Shown: piece after piece, positions 54,579 to 62,952 of the stretch
How the letters are laid out: the number at the start of each line of letters is the position of its first letter
Numbering within the stretch: position 1 is the stretch's first letter
NCBI GenBank assembly: GCA_016707445.1
Contig: JADJHR010000006.1
Span: forward strand, 186,001-250,000
Direction: 5' to 3'
Length of the DNA: 64,000 nt
From: Rubrivivax sp.
GTDB lineage: Bacteria > Pseudomonadota > Gammaproteobacteria > Burkholderiales > Burkholderiaceae_C
The notes under the pieces: generated by a model
What the model saw: the letters and a program-made list of their open reading frames with translations, nothing else
Told to the model about the DNA's origin: nothing
Databases searched by the model: none
Program-made: the position numbers and the translations under genes

Positions 54579-55151
54579 TCAGCGCGCGTCGAGCGTGGCC
54601 AGGTGGCCACGCAACAAGTCGCCATAGCGACCGGCCGCCATCAGCAGCAGGTCACAGAACTCGCGTGCCGCGCCATGGCCCCCGCAGCTGGCCGTGACAT
54701 GGTGGGCCAGCGCCTTGACTTCGACATGGGCGTTGGCCGGCGCGCAGGCCAGGCCGGCGCTGACCAGCAAGGGCAGGTCGGGCCAGTCGTCACCGATGGC
54801 GGCGGACTGGTGCCAGTGCAGGCCCATCTGAGCCAGCACCTGCTCGGCGGCGGCCCTTTTGTCTGACACACCATACAGCGCCCGGCTGATGCCCAGGTCA
54901 ACCACCCGGCGCCGCACCGCGGCCGAATCACGCCCGGTGATGATCACCGGCTCGATACCGGCGCGCGCCAGCAGCTTCAGGCCGTGGCCGTCCAGCGTCG
55001 AGAAGGCCTTGACGGTCTCGCCCTGCTCGCCGATGTAGATGCGGCCATCGGTCAGCACGCCGTCGACATCGAAGAACGCCAGCTTCATGCCGAATGCGCC
55101 GCCTTGCGCACGCAGCAGCAGCTCGGGGGCAAAGTGCTGCGCCGGGCTCAT
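54579..55151 (-). CDS. kdsC: 3-deoxy-D-manno-octulosonate 8-phosphate phosphatase
   Basis: KdsC removes the phosphate from Kdo-8-phosphate during LPS inner-core synthesis. The 190-residue HAD-family protein shows motif I FFDVDGVLTDG (near residue 26), motif II IITGRDS, the KdsC-type KRAAAEQVLAQMGL and motif IV GDDWPDLPLL. It overlaps kdsD by 4 bp and is followed by lptC, the usual order. Confidence 0.95.
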   Translation of the reverse strand: MSPAQHFAPELLLRAQGGAFGMKLAFFDVDGVLTDGRIYIGEQGETVKAFSTLDGHGLKLLARAGIEPVIITGRDSAAVRRRVVDLGISRALYGVSDKRAAAEQVLAQMGLHWHQSAAIGDDWPDLPLLVSAGLACAPANAHVEVKALAHHVTASCGGHGAAREFCDLLLMAAGRYGDLLRGHLATLDAR

Positions 55152-56137
55152 ATCACCTTGGCGCGCATCAGGTCGTTGGAATTGAGTGCGCCCACCAGGC
55201 GGCCCTGGGCGTCGACGACCAGTACGCTGGTCACGCGGTGACGCTCCATCACCTCGGCCGCGGCCACGGCCAAGTCGTCGTCGCGCACGGTGCGCGGCTG
55301 CGCGTGCATGACGTCCCGGGCGTGCAGGCTGCGCAACTCGGCACCGCGCTCGATCAGACGGCGCAGGTCGCCGTCGGTGAAGATGCCCGCAGGCCGACCG
55401 TCGCCATCGACCACGGCCGAAAAGCCCAGGCCCTTGCCTGTCATTTCGCGCAGCAAGGCATCGAAGCTGGATTCGGGCGGCACCTGCGGCACGGCATCGC
55501 CGCTGCGCATCAGGTCGCGCACATGCATCAGCAACTTGCGGCCCAGGCTGCCGCCGGGGTGTGACCGTGCGAAGTCCTCTTCGCGAAAACCCCGTGCGTC
55601 GAGCAGCGCCACGGCCAGCGCGTCGCCCAGCGCCATCTGCGCCGTGGTGCTGGCGGTGGGCGCCAGGTTCAAGGGGCAGGCCTCCTGGTCGACCGCGCTC
55701 GAGATCACCCAGTCGGCGTGTCGCGCCAGCGTCGATTCGGCCTTGCCGGTCATCGCGACCAGCCGCACGCCCAGGCGACGGATCGCCGGCACGATGGCCG
55801 CCAGTTCGTCGCTTTCACCGCTGTTGCTGATCGCCAGCACGACGTCGCCGCCGGTCAGCATGCCGAGGTCGCCATGGCTGGCTTCGGCCGGGTGCACGAA
55901 GAAGGCCGGCGTGCCGGTGGACGCCAGCGTGGCGGCGATCTTGCGCCCCACATGCCCGCTCTTGCCCATGCCCATCACCACCACGCGGCCCTGGCACTGC
56001 AGCATCGCGCGCACCACATCGGCAAAGGCGTGTCCCTGGCGCGCGGCCAGCGCCTGCAGTGCCTGCATCTCGATCTCGATGGTGCGCACCGCCAGACGCA
56101 AGGCACGCTCGGGGTCGAAGTCGTTGGCAGGGTTCAC
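55148..56137 (-). CDS. kdsD: D-arabinose-5-phosphate isomerase
   Basis: KdsD converts ribulose 5-phosphate to arabinose 5-phosphate, the first step toward Kdo. The protein has an SIS domain (VVMGMGKSGHVGRKIAATLASTG, HPAEASHGDLGM, ISNSGES) and two C-terminal CBS domains (FTDGDLRRLIERG, VVDAQGRLVGALNSNDLM). I chose GTG 56137 (329 residues), which fits relatives; an in-frame TTG at 56167 would add ten residues. No strong Shine-Dalgarno decides between them. The gene diverges from the Kef-type antiporter, 64 bp between starts. Confidence 0.93.
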   Translation of the reverse strand: MNPANDFDPERALRLAVRTIEIEMQALQALAARQGHAFADVVRAMLQCQGRVVVMGMGKSGHVGRKIAATLASTGTPAFFVHPAEASHGDLGMLTGGDVVLAISNSGESDELAAIVPAIRRLGVRLVAMTGKAESTLARHADWVISSAVDQEACPLNLAPTASTTAQMALGDALAVALLDARGFREEDFARSHPGGSLGRKLLMHVRDLMRSGDAVPQVPPESSFDALLREMTGKGLGFSAVVDGDGRPAGIFTDGDLRRLIERGAELRSLHARDVMHAQPRTVRDDDLAVAAAEVMERHRVTSVLVVDAQGRLVGALNSNDLMRAKVI

Positions 56138-56201
56138 GCCGTGGTCATGCCGAATGAAGGTCAGCAATTAGCATCGAGCATTCTAGGAGTCACCCCGGCC
56201 C

Positions 56202-58202
56202 ATGGCCACCACGCTCGAAGTCGTTCTGCTGTACCTGATCGCCGCCGTGCTCGGCGTGGTGGTGTTTCGTTCGCTGAAGCTGCCGCCCACGCTCGGCTAC
56301 CTGGTGGTGGGCGTGCTGATCGGGCCGAACGCGCTGGCGCTGGCCAAGGACAACGCCAGCGTCAAGTACCTGGCCGAGTTCGGCGTGGTGTTCCTGATGT
56401 TCGTCATCGGCCTCGAATTCAACCTGCCCAAGCTGCGCAGCATGCGCACCCTGGTGTTCGGGCTCGGTCTGTCGCAGGTGCTGGTCACTGTGGCTGGCAC
56501 CTTGCTCGGGCACGCGCTGCTGGTGCTGACCTACCACTGGGTGTTTGCCGGTCAATGGCAGATGTCGTGGCAAGGCGCCATTGTGCTGGGCAGCGCGATG
56601 GCGATGTCGTCGACCGCCATCGTCGTCAAGCTGATGGCCGAGCGGCTCGAGCTCGACAGCGAGCATGGCCGACGCGTGCTCGGCGTATTGCTGTTCCAGG
56701 ATCTGGCGGTGGTGCCGCTGTTGGTGCTGATCCCGTCGCTGGGCCAGGCCGGCGGCGACCTGGCGTATGCAATGGGGCTGGCCCTGGTGAAGGCTGCGGT
56801 GCTGCTGACCCTGCTTCTGGTGGGGGGGCAGCGGGTGATGCGCTGGTGGCTGACCCTGGTGGCGCGGCGCAAGAGCGCCGAGCTGTTCATGCTGAACCTG
56901 CTGCTGGTCACGCTGGGCCTGGCCTGGATGACCGAGAACGCAGGCCTGTCAATGGCGCTGGGTGCCTTCGTCGCCGGCATGCTGGTGGCCGAGACCGAAT
57001 ACAAGCACCAGGTCGAGACCGACATCCGGCCCTTCCACGACGTGCTGCTGGGCCTGTTCTTCATCACCATCGGCATGAAGCTCGACTGGCGACCGGTGCT
57101 CGACCAGTGGCTGCTGGTGCTGCTGCTGACCTGCGTGCCGGTGCTGGCCAAGTTCGTGCTGGTGGCGGCCCTGGCGCGCCTGTTCCGCGCCACACCCGGC
57201 ACGGCACTGCGCACCGGCCTGTACCTGGCGCAGGCTGGCGAGTTCGGCTTCGTGCTGTTGACGCTGGGCGCCGAGCACGGCCTGGTGGCGCCGCAGTGGA
57301 TGAGCCCGGTGCTGGCCTGCATGGTGCTGTCGATGCTGGCCACGCCCTTCATCGTGATGTACAGCGACCGCATCGTGATGCGCCTGTCCAGCAGCGACTG
57401 GCTGCTGCAGTCGGTGCAGCTGACGACGATCGCCAAACGGTCGATCCGCACCGAGAAGCACGTCATCATCTGCGGCTACGGGCGCAGCGGCCAGAACCTG
57501 GCGCGCATGCTTGACAAGCAATCGATCCCCTACATGGCGCTCGACCTCGATCCCGACCGCGTGCGCCAGGCCGCAGCGGCCGGCCAGAGCGTGGTGTTCG
57601 GCGATGCCGCGCGCGCGCAAAGCCTGATGGCGGCCGGCCTGGCGCGCGCCAACGCGGTGGTGATCAGCTACCCCAACACACCGTCGGCACTGAAGATCCT
57701 GCGCCTGGTGCGCGAGCATGCACCCGCGGTGCCGGTGATCGTGCGCACCATCGACGACAGCGATCTCGAAACCCTGCGCGCCGCCGGCGCCACCGAGGTG
57801 GTGCCCGAGGCCCTCGAGGGTTCACTGATGCTGGCCAACCACGCGCTGGCCCTGGTCGGCGTGCCGATGCGCAAGGTGATCCGGCAGACGCAGGAAGCAC
57901 GCGACGCACGCTACGGGCTTTTGCGCGGCTATTTCCACGGCGCCGACGACGACACCGTGGCCGAGCTGTCGCAGGAACGCCTGGCCAGCGTGACGCTGCC
58001 GTCGGCGGCCGAAAGTGTGGGCCGTGCGGTGGCCGACCTGGCACTGCACGCGATCGGCGTCACGGTGGTCTCGGTACGCCTGGCCTCGGGTGCCGTCAAG
58101 CCGCCCGACGACCAGCACCGGCTGCATGCCGGAGACACCCTGGTGCTTTCCGGGCTGCCCGAGCCGCTGGCCCTGGCCGAGGAAAAACTGTTGCGCGGAT
58201 GA
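56202..58202 (+). CDS. CPA2-family cation:proton antiporter with TrkA-type domains (Kef-like)
   Basis: This 666-residue membrane protein exchanges K+ or Na+ for protons. The N-terminal half (about 1-390) contains about 12 hydrophobic helices with the Na_H_Exchanger pattern LGYLVVGVLIGPNAL, AEFGVVFLMFVIGLEFNL and FQDLAVVPLLVL. A cytoplasmic TrkA-N/RCK domain follows (HVIICGYGRSGQNLARML, about residue 425) and a TrkA-C domain ends the protein. This is the KefB/KefC layout. The kdsD-kdsC-lptC operon next to a Kef-type gene is a common betaproteobacterial arrangement. Confidence 0.92.
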   Translation: MATTLEVVLLYLIAAVLGVVVFRSLKLPPTLGYLVVGVLIGPNALALAKDNASVKYLAEFGVVFLMFVIGLEFNLPKLRSMRTLVFGLGLSQVLVTVAGTLLGHALLVLTYHWVFAGQWQMSWQGAIVLGSAMAMSSTAIVVKLMAERLELDSEHGRRVLGVLLFQDLAVVPLLVLIPSLGQAGGDLAYAMGLALVKAAVLLTLLLVGGQRVMRWWLTLVARRKSAELFMLNLLLVTLGLAWMTENAGLSMALGAFVAGMLVAETEYKHQVETDIRPFHDVLLGLFFITIGMKLDWRPVLDQWLLVLLLTCVPVLAKFVLVAALARLFRATPGTALRTGLYLAQAGEFGFVLLTLGAEHGLVAPQWMSPVLACMVLSMLATPFIVMYSDRIVMRLSSSDWLLQSVQLTTIAKRSIRTEKHVIICGYGRSGQNLARMLDKQSIPYMALDLDPDRVRQAAAAGQSVVFGDAARAQSLMAAGLARANAVVISYPNTPSALKILRLVREHAPAVPVIVRTIDDSDLETLRAAGATEVVPEALEGSLMLANHALALVGVPMRKVIRQTQEARDARYGLLRGYFHGADDDTVAELSQERLASVTLPSAAESVGRAVADLALHAIGVTVVSVRLASGAVKPPDDQHRLHAGDTLVLSGLPEPLALAEEKLLRG

Positions 58203-58203
58203 A

Positions 58204-58223
58204 GCCGGCGTTGGGTCGCCGGC
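58204..58223. terminator. Hairpin between convergent kef-like and mnmE genes
   Basis: GCCGGCG-TTGGGT-CGCCGGC is a perfect 7-bp stem just after the antiporter stop, between two convergent genes. There is no U-tract; it might act on both transcripts. Confidence 0.4.
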
Positions 58224-58234
58224 AGTCGACGGGG

Positions 58235-59608
58235 TCATTTGCCCATGCAGAAGCGCCCGAAGATCTCGCCCAGCAGCTCATCGGCCGTCATCGCCCCAGT
58301 GATCTCACCCAATGCGTCGTGCGCGCGGCGCAGCTCTTCGGCCAGCAGGTCGAGCGCGGCGTCGCCCAAGTGCGCGTGGGCCTGCGCCGTCTGCAGATGG
58401 CCGCGGGTGCGCTGCAAGGCATCGACGTGGCGCGCGCGCGCGATGAACAGGCCGTCACTCGTGGCCTGCCAGCCGGCCTGGGTCAGCAGCGCATGGCGCA
58501 GCGCATCCAGTCCGGCGCCGGTGCGCGCCGACAGGGCGATGCCACCGACGGGCCATGTCTGGTCGGCCGCACCGAGGTCGATCTTGTTGTAGACCTGCAG
58601 CACGGGCACGCCTTCTGGCAGGCGCTGCGCGATCGTGGCCTCGGCGGCTTCGTAGGCTGCGTCGCCGCGGCGCGTCAGGTCGTGCAGGAAGACCACCGCG
58701 TCGGCTTCGTGGATGGCCTGCCAGCTGCGGCCGATGCCGATGCGCTCGACCTCGTCACCGGCCTCGTGCTCGCCGCGCAGGCCGGCGGTGTCGATCACGT
58801 GCAGCGGCACGCCTTCGATCTGGATGGTTTCGCTGACGCGGTCGCGCGTGGTGCCGGGAATCGGCGTGACGATGGCCAGCTCGGCGCCCGCCAGCGCATT
58901 GAGCAGCGAGCTCTTGCCCACGTTGGGCTGGCCGGCCAGCACCACGCGCAGGCCTTCGCGCAGCAGCGCGCCCTGGCGCGCACGCGCCAGCGTGGCCTGC
59001 AGTGCGGCCTCGATGGCGTCGAGCTGGCCGCGTGCATTGGCCTTGTCCAGGAAGTCGATCTCCTCTTCCGGAAAGTCGAGCGTGGCCTCGACCAGCAAAC
59101 GCAGCTGCACGATGCGCCCGACCAGCGCGTGCACCTCCGCCGAAAAGGCGCCGGCCAGCGAGCGCCCGGCCGACCGCGCCGCCGCCTCGGTGCTGGCGTC
59201 GATCAGGTCGGCCACGGCCTCGGCCTGCGCCAGGTCGAGCTTGTCGTTCAGGTAGGCCCGCTGCGTGAACTCACCGGGGTCGGCCACGCGCGCGCCGGGC
59301 AGGGCCTGCAGGCAGCGCGCCAGCAGCAGCTGCAGCACGACCGGCCCGCCATGCGCCTGCAGCTCGAGCACGTCTTCGCCGGTGTAGGAATGCGGCGCCG
59401 GGAAATGGATCGCCAAGCCCTGGTCGATCACCGCGCCATCGGCATCGCGAAAGGGCAGGTAGCAGGCCAAGCGCGGCGGCAGTTCACGCCCGCAGAGGGC
59501 GTCGATCAGCGGCGCCAGCCCGGGCCCGGACACTCGCACGATGCCCACGGCCCCACGCCCGGGGGCGGTGGCGATGGCCACGATGGGGTCGAGAAGGCGG
59601 GCGAACAT
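58235..59608 (-). CDS. mnmE: tRNA uridine-5-carboxymethylaminomethyl modification GTPase
   Basis: MnmE, with MnmG, modifies wobble uridine 34 in several tRNAs. The 457-residue protein has the N-terminal folate-binding domain (PIVAIATAPGRGAVGIVRVSG, HSYTGEDVLELQAHGG), the inserted G domain (GQPNVGKSS, GTTRD, DTAGLR, YNKIDL) and the diagnostic C-terminal FCMGK. ATG 59608 has GGAG 5 nt upstream and gives the family N-terminus; upstream ATGs in frame are less likely. It follows yidC in the conserved origin block with a 220-bp gap. Confidence 0.95.
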   Translation of the reverse strand: MFARLLDPIVAIATAPGRGAVGIVRVSGPGLAPLIDALCGRELPPRLACYLPFRDADGAVIDQGLAIHFPAPHSYTGEDVLELQAHGGPVVLQLLLARCLQALPGARVADPGEFTQRAYLNDKLDLAQAEAVADLIDASTEAAARSAGRSLAGAFSAEVHALVGRIVQLRLLVEATLDFPEEEIDFLDKANARGQLDAIEAALQATLARARQGALLREGLRVVLAGQPNVGKSSLLNALAGAELAIVTPIPGTTRDRVSETIQIEGVPLHVIDTAGLRGEHEAGDEVERIGIGRSWQAIHEADAVVFLHDLTRRGDAAYEAAEATIAQRLPEGVPVLQVYNKIDLGAADQTWPVGGIALSARTGAGLDALRHALLTQAGWQATSDGLFIARARHVDALQRTRGHLQTAQAHAHLGDAALDLLAEELRRAHDALGEITGAMTADELLGEIFGRFCMGK

Positions 59609-59831
59609 CGCTCCGGTGGCGGCGCACATCGGGTTGTGATTGTGGCGCGCCGCAGCAACTGTGGATGGCGCGGGTGGAGCAAGGCGAGCGGTGCGTTTGC
59701 TGGCACCTTCGCTGATGACTCCTGAGCCGGCCGATTGAAGCCGGGTCGCCCGCATGGCCTCATCGTCGGCACAAAGCGTGTGCGACTCAACCCCGGTTCA
59801 AGGGATGGTGTTCACGCGGGCGTGAGTCATG

Positions 59832-61505
59832 TCACGCCACACCCAGACGCTTGTTGATGAACCACTGCTGCGCAATCGACAGCACGTTGTTCGTCAACCA
59901 GTACAGCACCAGACCGGCCGGGAAAAAGAAGAACATGAACGAGAAGGCCAGCGGCATGATCCACATCATCTTGGCCTGCATGGGGTCGGGCGGCGTCGGG
60001 TTCAGCCAGACCTGGAACAGCGACGACAGCGTCATCAGCACCGGCAGGATGAACCAGGGGTCCTTGTCGGCGAGGTCGGTGATCCAGCCGATCCAGGGCG
60101 CATTGCGCATCTCCACGCTCGACAGCAGCACCCAGTACAGCGCGATGAAGAACGGCATCTGCACCACGATCGGCAGGCAGCTGCCCAGCGGGTTGACCTT
60201 CTCCTCGCGGTAGATGCGCATCATTTCCTGCTGCATCTTCTGCGGTTCGTCCTTGAAGCGCTCGCGCATCTCCGTCACCTTGGGGTTGATGGCCTTCATC
60301 TTGGCCATCGACTTGTAGGCGCTGGCATTCAGCCAGTAGAAGGCAATCTTGAGCAGCACCACCAGGGCCACGATGGCCCAGCCCCAATTGCCGATGATTG
60401 AATGCAGTTTGTCGAGCAGCCAGAACAGCGGCGCGGCAATCACGTGCACCTTGCCGTAATCCTTGACCAGCTCGAGCCCGGGGGCCAGCGCGGCCAGCTT
60501 GTTTTCCAGCTGCGGGCCGGCATACAGCACCGCATCCTGCACCTTGATGGCGCCAGCGGCCACTTCGCCCAGTGGCAGCACCATCGCGATCGCGTAGTTG
60601 TTGCCCACTTTCTCGGCGCGGAACTCACGCTGCTGCTTCTCGGGCACCAGCCAGGCCGAGGTGAAATAGTGTTGCACCATCGCCACCCAGCCGTTGTCGG
60701 CTGCCTTTTCGTACTCGGCCTTGCCCTTGTCGATGTCAGAAAAGTCCAGCTTCTGGAATTTCTGGGTCTCGGTGTACAGCGCAGGGCCGGTGAAGGTGAA
60801 GTAGTACGACGACTCACCCTCGGGCGACTTGCCGTCGCGCAACAGCTGCAGGTACAGCTGCGGCTTGATCGAAACGGCCGAGGCATTGATCACCTCATGC
60901 TTGACGCCAATGCTGTAGCTGCCACGCTTGAAGCTGAAGGTCTTGACCAGCTTCACGCCGCTGTCGGTCTGACCCTCGAAACTCAGGCTCAGATCGTTGC
61001 TGCCGGCGGCCAGGTCACGCACGCCCGGCAGCGCCGTCATCGGCGTATGGTGGGTCGGCAACTGCACGCCGGCCTGGTCGGTGATCAGGCCGGTCTGCGC
61101 ACGGTAGATGCGCGTGGCCGACTGGTCGAACAGCATCACGTTGCGCTGGCGGTCGACGTTGTCCCGGTAACCCAGCAGTTCCAGCCGCACCAGCTTGCCG
61201 CCCACGCTGTCGAAGCTGGCCTTGAAGCGGTCGGTCGTGATGTCGATGCGCTCGCCGGCGGCCGCAACCGCTCCCGCAACCGCCGCGCCAGCCGGCACAG
61301 ACGTCGTGCCCGCGGCGGCTGGTGCTGCCGCACTGGTGGGCGTCGGCACGCCATTGGGCGCCGCACCCGGCGCCGATGCCGCCGCCTGCGGCCGACCGCC
61401 GCCGAACAGGCCGGGCTGTCCGTTGTGCTTGTTCCACGCGTCCCAGAGCAGGACGAGCGACATCGTGAAGACCACCCACAGCAGGGTGCGACGCATATCG
61501 GTCAT
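59832..61505 (-). CDS. yidC: Membrane protein insertase YidC
   Basis: YidC inserts and folds inner-membrane proteins alone or with SecYEG. The 557-residue Gram-negative form shows the N-terminal helix (RRTLLWVVFTMSLVLLWDAW), an Ala-rich linker, the large periplasmic beta domain (about 80-340), and the conserved five-helix core with NWGWAIVALVVLLKIAFYWLN, YREEKVNPLGSCLPIVVQMP and FFFPAGLVLYWLTNN. The ATG overlaps the yidD stop by 4 bp. Confidence 0.97.
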   Translation of the reverse strand: MTDMRRTLLWVVFTMSLVLLWDAWNKHNGQPGLFGGGRPQAAASAPGAAPNGVPTPTSAAAPAAAGTTSVPAGAAVAGAVAAAGERIDITTDRFKASFDSVGGKLVRLELLGYRDNVDRQRNVMLFDQSATRIYRAQTGLITDQAGVQLPTHHTPMTALPGVRDLAAGSNDLSLSFEGQTDSGVKLVKTFSFKRGSYSIGVKHEVINASAVSIKPQLYLQLLRDGKSPEGESSYYFTFTGPALYTETQKFQKLDFSDIDKGKAEYEKAADNGWVAMVQHYFTSAWLVPEKQQREFRAEKVGNNYAIAMVLPLGEVAAGAIKVQDAVLYAGPQLENKLAALAPGLELVKDYGKVHVIAAPLFWLLDKLHSIIGNWGWAIVALVVLLKIAFYWLNASAYKSMAKMKAINPKVTEMRERFKDEPQKMQQEMMRIYREEKVNPLGSCLPIVVQMPFFIALYWVLLSSVEMRNAPWIGWITDLADKDPWFILPVLMTLSSLFQVWLNPTPPDPMQAKMMWIMPLAFSFMFFFFPAGLVLYWLTNNVLSIAQQWFINKRLGVA

Positions 61506-61813
61506 GGAAGCTTCTTTGATTCAGGAAGATCATCACCGGCCGTCAACGGCAGCCGAGTGAACAGGCCTTGCAAGGGATGCCGATCGGGCACCGGGTCGCA
61601 GCCGCCCAGGGACCAGGGGTTGCAACGCAACACACGCCAGGCCGCCAGGCTGGTGCCGCCCAGGGCACCATGACGGTTCAGCGCATCCAGTGCGTACTGC
61701 GAACAACTGGGGTAATAGCGGCAGACGTTGCCGATCCAGGCACTGAACAGCAGGCGATAGGCTTGCACCAGCAGCAGCAGCAGCCGGCGTGGGGTCTGGG
61801 CCAGGGTCTGCAT
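61502..61813 (-). CDS. yidD: Membrane protein insertion efficiency factor YidD
   Basis: This 103-residue YidD protein is a small membrane-associated factor encoded between rnpA and yidC. It has an amphipathic N-terminus (RRLLLLLVQAYRLLFSAWIG), the family core CRYYPSCSQYALDALNRHG and RCNPWSLGGCDPVP. ATG 61813 lies 4 nt after the rnpA stop. Its stop overlaps yidC. Confidence 0.95.
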   Translation of the reverse strand: MQTLAQTPRRLLLLLVQAYRLLFSAWIGNVCRYYPSCSQYALDALNRHGALGGTSLAAWRVLRCNPWSLGGCDPVPDRHPLQGLFTRLPLTAGDDLPESKKLP

Positions 61814-61817
61814 CACG

Positions 61818-62306
61818 TCACACCGCGCCGCGCGCCAGGTGCGGTTCGCGAGGATCACCAGCTTGGGCAGCGCGGCTGAACAACTGCTGCAATTCGTCGC
61901 GGGCGGCCTCGCACAGGGCATCGGAAGCAGCCGACACGAACTGCGTGCGGTCAAAGGGCGTGCGCAGGCGCACCAGCCACAGCCCCGGCGGCAGGCGGGC
62001 CAGCTGTCCAGCCATCACCGCACGGATCTGCCGTCGCAGCAGGTTGCGCGTGACCGCGCGGCGCGCATGACGCTTCGGAATCACACTGCCCAGCCAATAC
62101 CCGTCGGGTGAGCTGTTGTCCACAAGCGCGGTCCCGACGTGGTCGTCATCTGTGGATAACTCGGTGGACGGCGCGTGGACGGTTGGTCGACCAGGCCGTG
62201 TGGGCCTTGCCGCAAGGTGGTGAACCGCGAAGTGAGCGCTTCGCGTCCGCAAGGGCGACGCCAGCAGGCGCTGGAAATCGGCCGTTTGCACCAGGCGGCC
62301 GATCAT
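61818..62306 (-). CDS. rnpA: Ribonuclease P protein component with an internal insertion
   Basis: RnpA is the protein cofactor of RNase P. The RNR signature is seen as RHARRAVTRNLLRRQIRAVM, preceded by LGSVIPK. At 162 residues it is longer than the ~120 of E. coli. The extra length includes a low-complexity stretch (about residues 35-65) containing TVHAPSTELSTDDDHVG between the first strand region (SAHFAVHHL) and the core. The DNA coding this insertion contains one perfect and one near-perfect DnaA box. rpmH lies 19 nt upstream, the conserved order. Confidence 0.92.
   Translation of the reverse strand: MIGRLVQTADFQRLLASPLRTRSAHFAVHHLAARPTRPGRPTVHAPSTELSTDDDHVGTALVDNSSPDGYWLGSVIPKRHARRAVTRNLLRRQIRAVMAGQLARLPPGLWLVRLRTPFDRTQFVSAASDALCEAARDELQQLFSRAAQAGDPREPHLARGAV
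62116..62124 (+). promoter_or_regulatory. Near-perfect DnaA box inside rnpA
   Basis: TTGTCCACA differs at one position from the consensus TTATCCACA and lies 26 bp from the perfect box at 62151, in opposite orientation, within the rnpA insertion. Confidence 0.5.
62151..62159 (-). promoter_or_regulatory. Perfect DnaA box inside rnpA
   Basis: TGTGGATAA is the exact reverse complement of the consensus DnaA box TTATCCACA. It lies within the rnpA coding region, about 0.8 kb from the dnaA start. Confidence 0.6.
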
Positions 62307-62325
62307 CGGGCCGGGTGAGTGAAAC

Positions 62326-62460
62326 TCAGACTGCCAGGCGCTTGCGACCCTTGGCGCGACGCGCGTTGATCACGGCGCGACCGCCTCGGGTCTTCATGCG
62401 CACCAGGAACCCGTGGGTGCGGGCGCGGCGGATCTTGGACGGCTGGTAAGTGCGCTTCAT
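62326..62460 (-). CDS. rpmH: 50S ribosomal protein L34
   Basis: This is the 44-residue ribosomal protein L34. It begins MKRTYQPSKIRRARTHGFL and continues RMKTRGGRAVINARRAKGRK, the canonical sequence. It is first gene of the rpmH-rnpA-yidD-yidC minus-strand operon and diverges from dnaA across the probable origin region. Confidence 0.97.
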   Translation of the reverse strand: MKRTYQPSKIRRARTHGFLVRMKTRGGRAVINARRAKGRKRLAV

Positions 62461-62692
62461 GGCCATGATGGGCTCCGGTAGAGGGCAGGGTCAAACGGGT
62501 CGTGCCACCAGGGGGCGGCGCCGAAAATGCTTCGGGTCGGGTTCTTCGCAGCGCCCTCTCGGGCGCCATGCAGCGTCGGTACGGATGCGCAGGCTGGCGG
62601 TCGCTGTCCGGCCTGGCCCCTGCGGGCCGCTGCTGCCCGCTGTTGGTGAGATGGCTGGAGTGACCTGCGCCGGGTTCACCCGCCGCCTTGCA

Positions 62693-62719
62693 GATGTCCA
62701 GGCTGTCCAAGATGTCCGG
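62693..62719 (+). repeat. Three 9-bp iteron-like repeats near dnaA
   Basis: GATGTCCAG, GCTGTCCAA and GATGTCCGG follow head to tail, placing TGTCC at 62695, 62704 and 62713. The last is part of the palindrome TGTCCGGACA. They weakly resemble DnaA boxes (TTATCCACA). Confidence 0.4.
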
Positions 62720-62892
62720 ACAGGCCCAGCGGCCCAAAGGCCCATCTGCAATGCCGCGTGAGCGCTCGCATGCGTTGTCACGCATCCGATCGAAACCGAC
62801 AGAACCCGGGATTACAGCAAAAATGCCCTTCACGGTCAAACACTTGCACCACAAACCGCGGCAACCGGCGGGGTTGACCGCAGGCACTAAAC

Positions 62893-62901
62893 TGTGGATA
62901 A
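62893..62901 (-). promoter_or_regulatory. Perfect DnaA box upstream of dnaA
   Basis: TGTGGATAA matches the reverse complement of the consensus DnaA box exactly, 51 bp upstream of the dnaA ATG. It could serve in origin firing, dnaA autoregulation or both. Confidence 0.7.
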
Positions 62902-62952
62902 CTGCGGTCCGCCGACATCGAGGAGCGCTGTTCGGCGGCTTGATAAAACCAG

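Larger units (their letters stand above)
62461..62952. other. oriC: rpmH-dnaA intergenic region, candidate replication origin
   Basis: This 492-bp region has no gene and must hold the divergent rpmH and dnaA promoters. In many betaproteobacteria oriC lies beside dnaA. I find one perfect DnaA box (62893-62901), a 9-bp phased triplet of TGTCC motifs (62693-62719) and a box-like ATGTCCACA at the dnaA start codon (62953-62961). It lacks an obvious AT-rich unwinding element, so the functional origin might instead lie on the dnaN side, outside the window. Confidence 0.5.
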
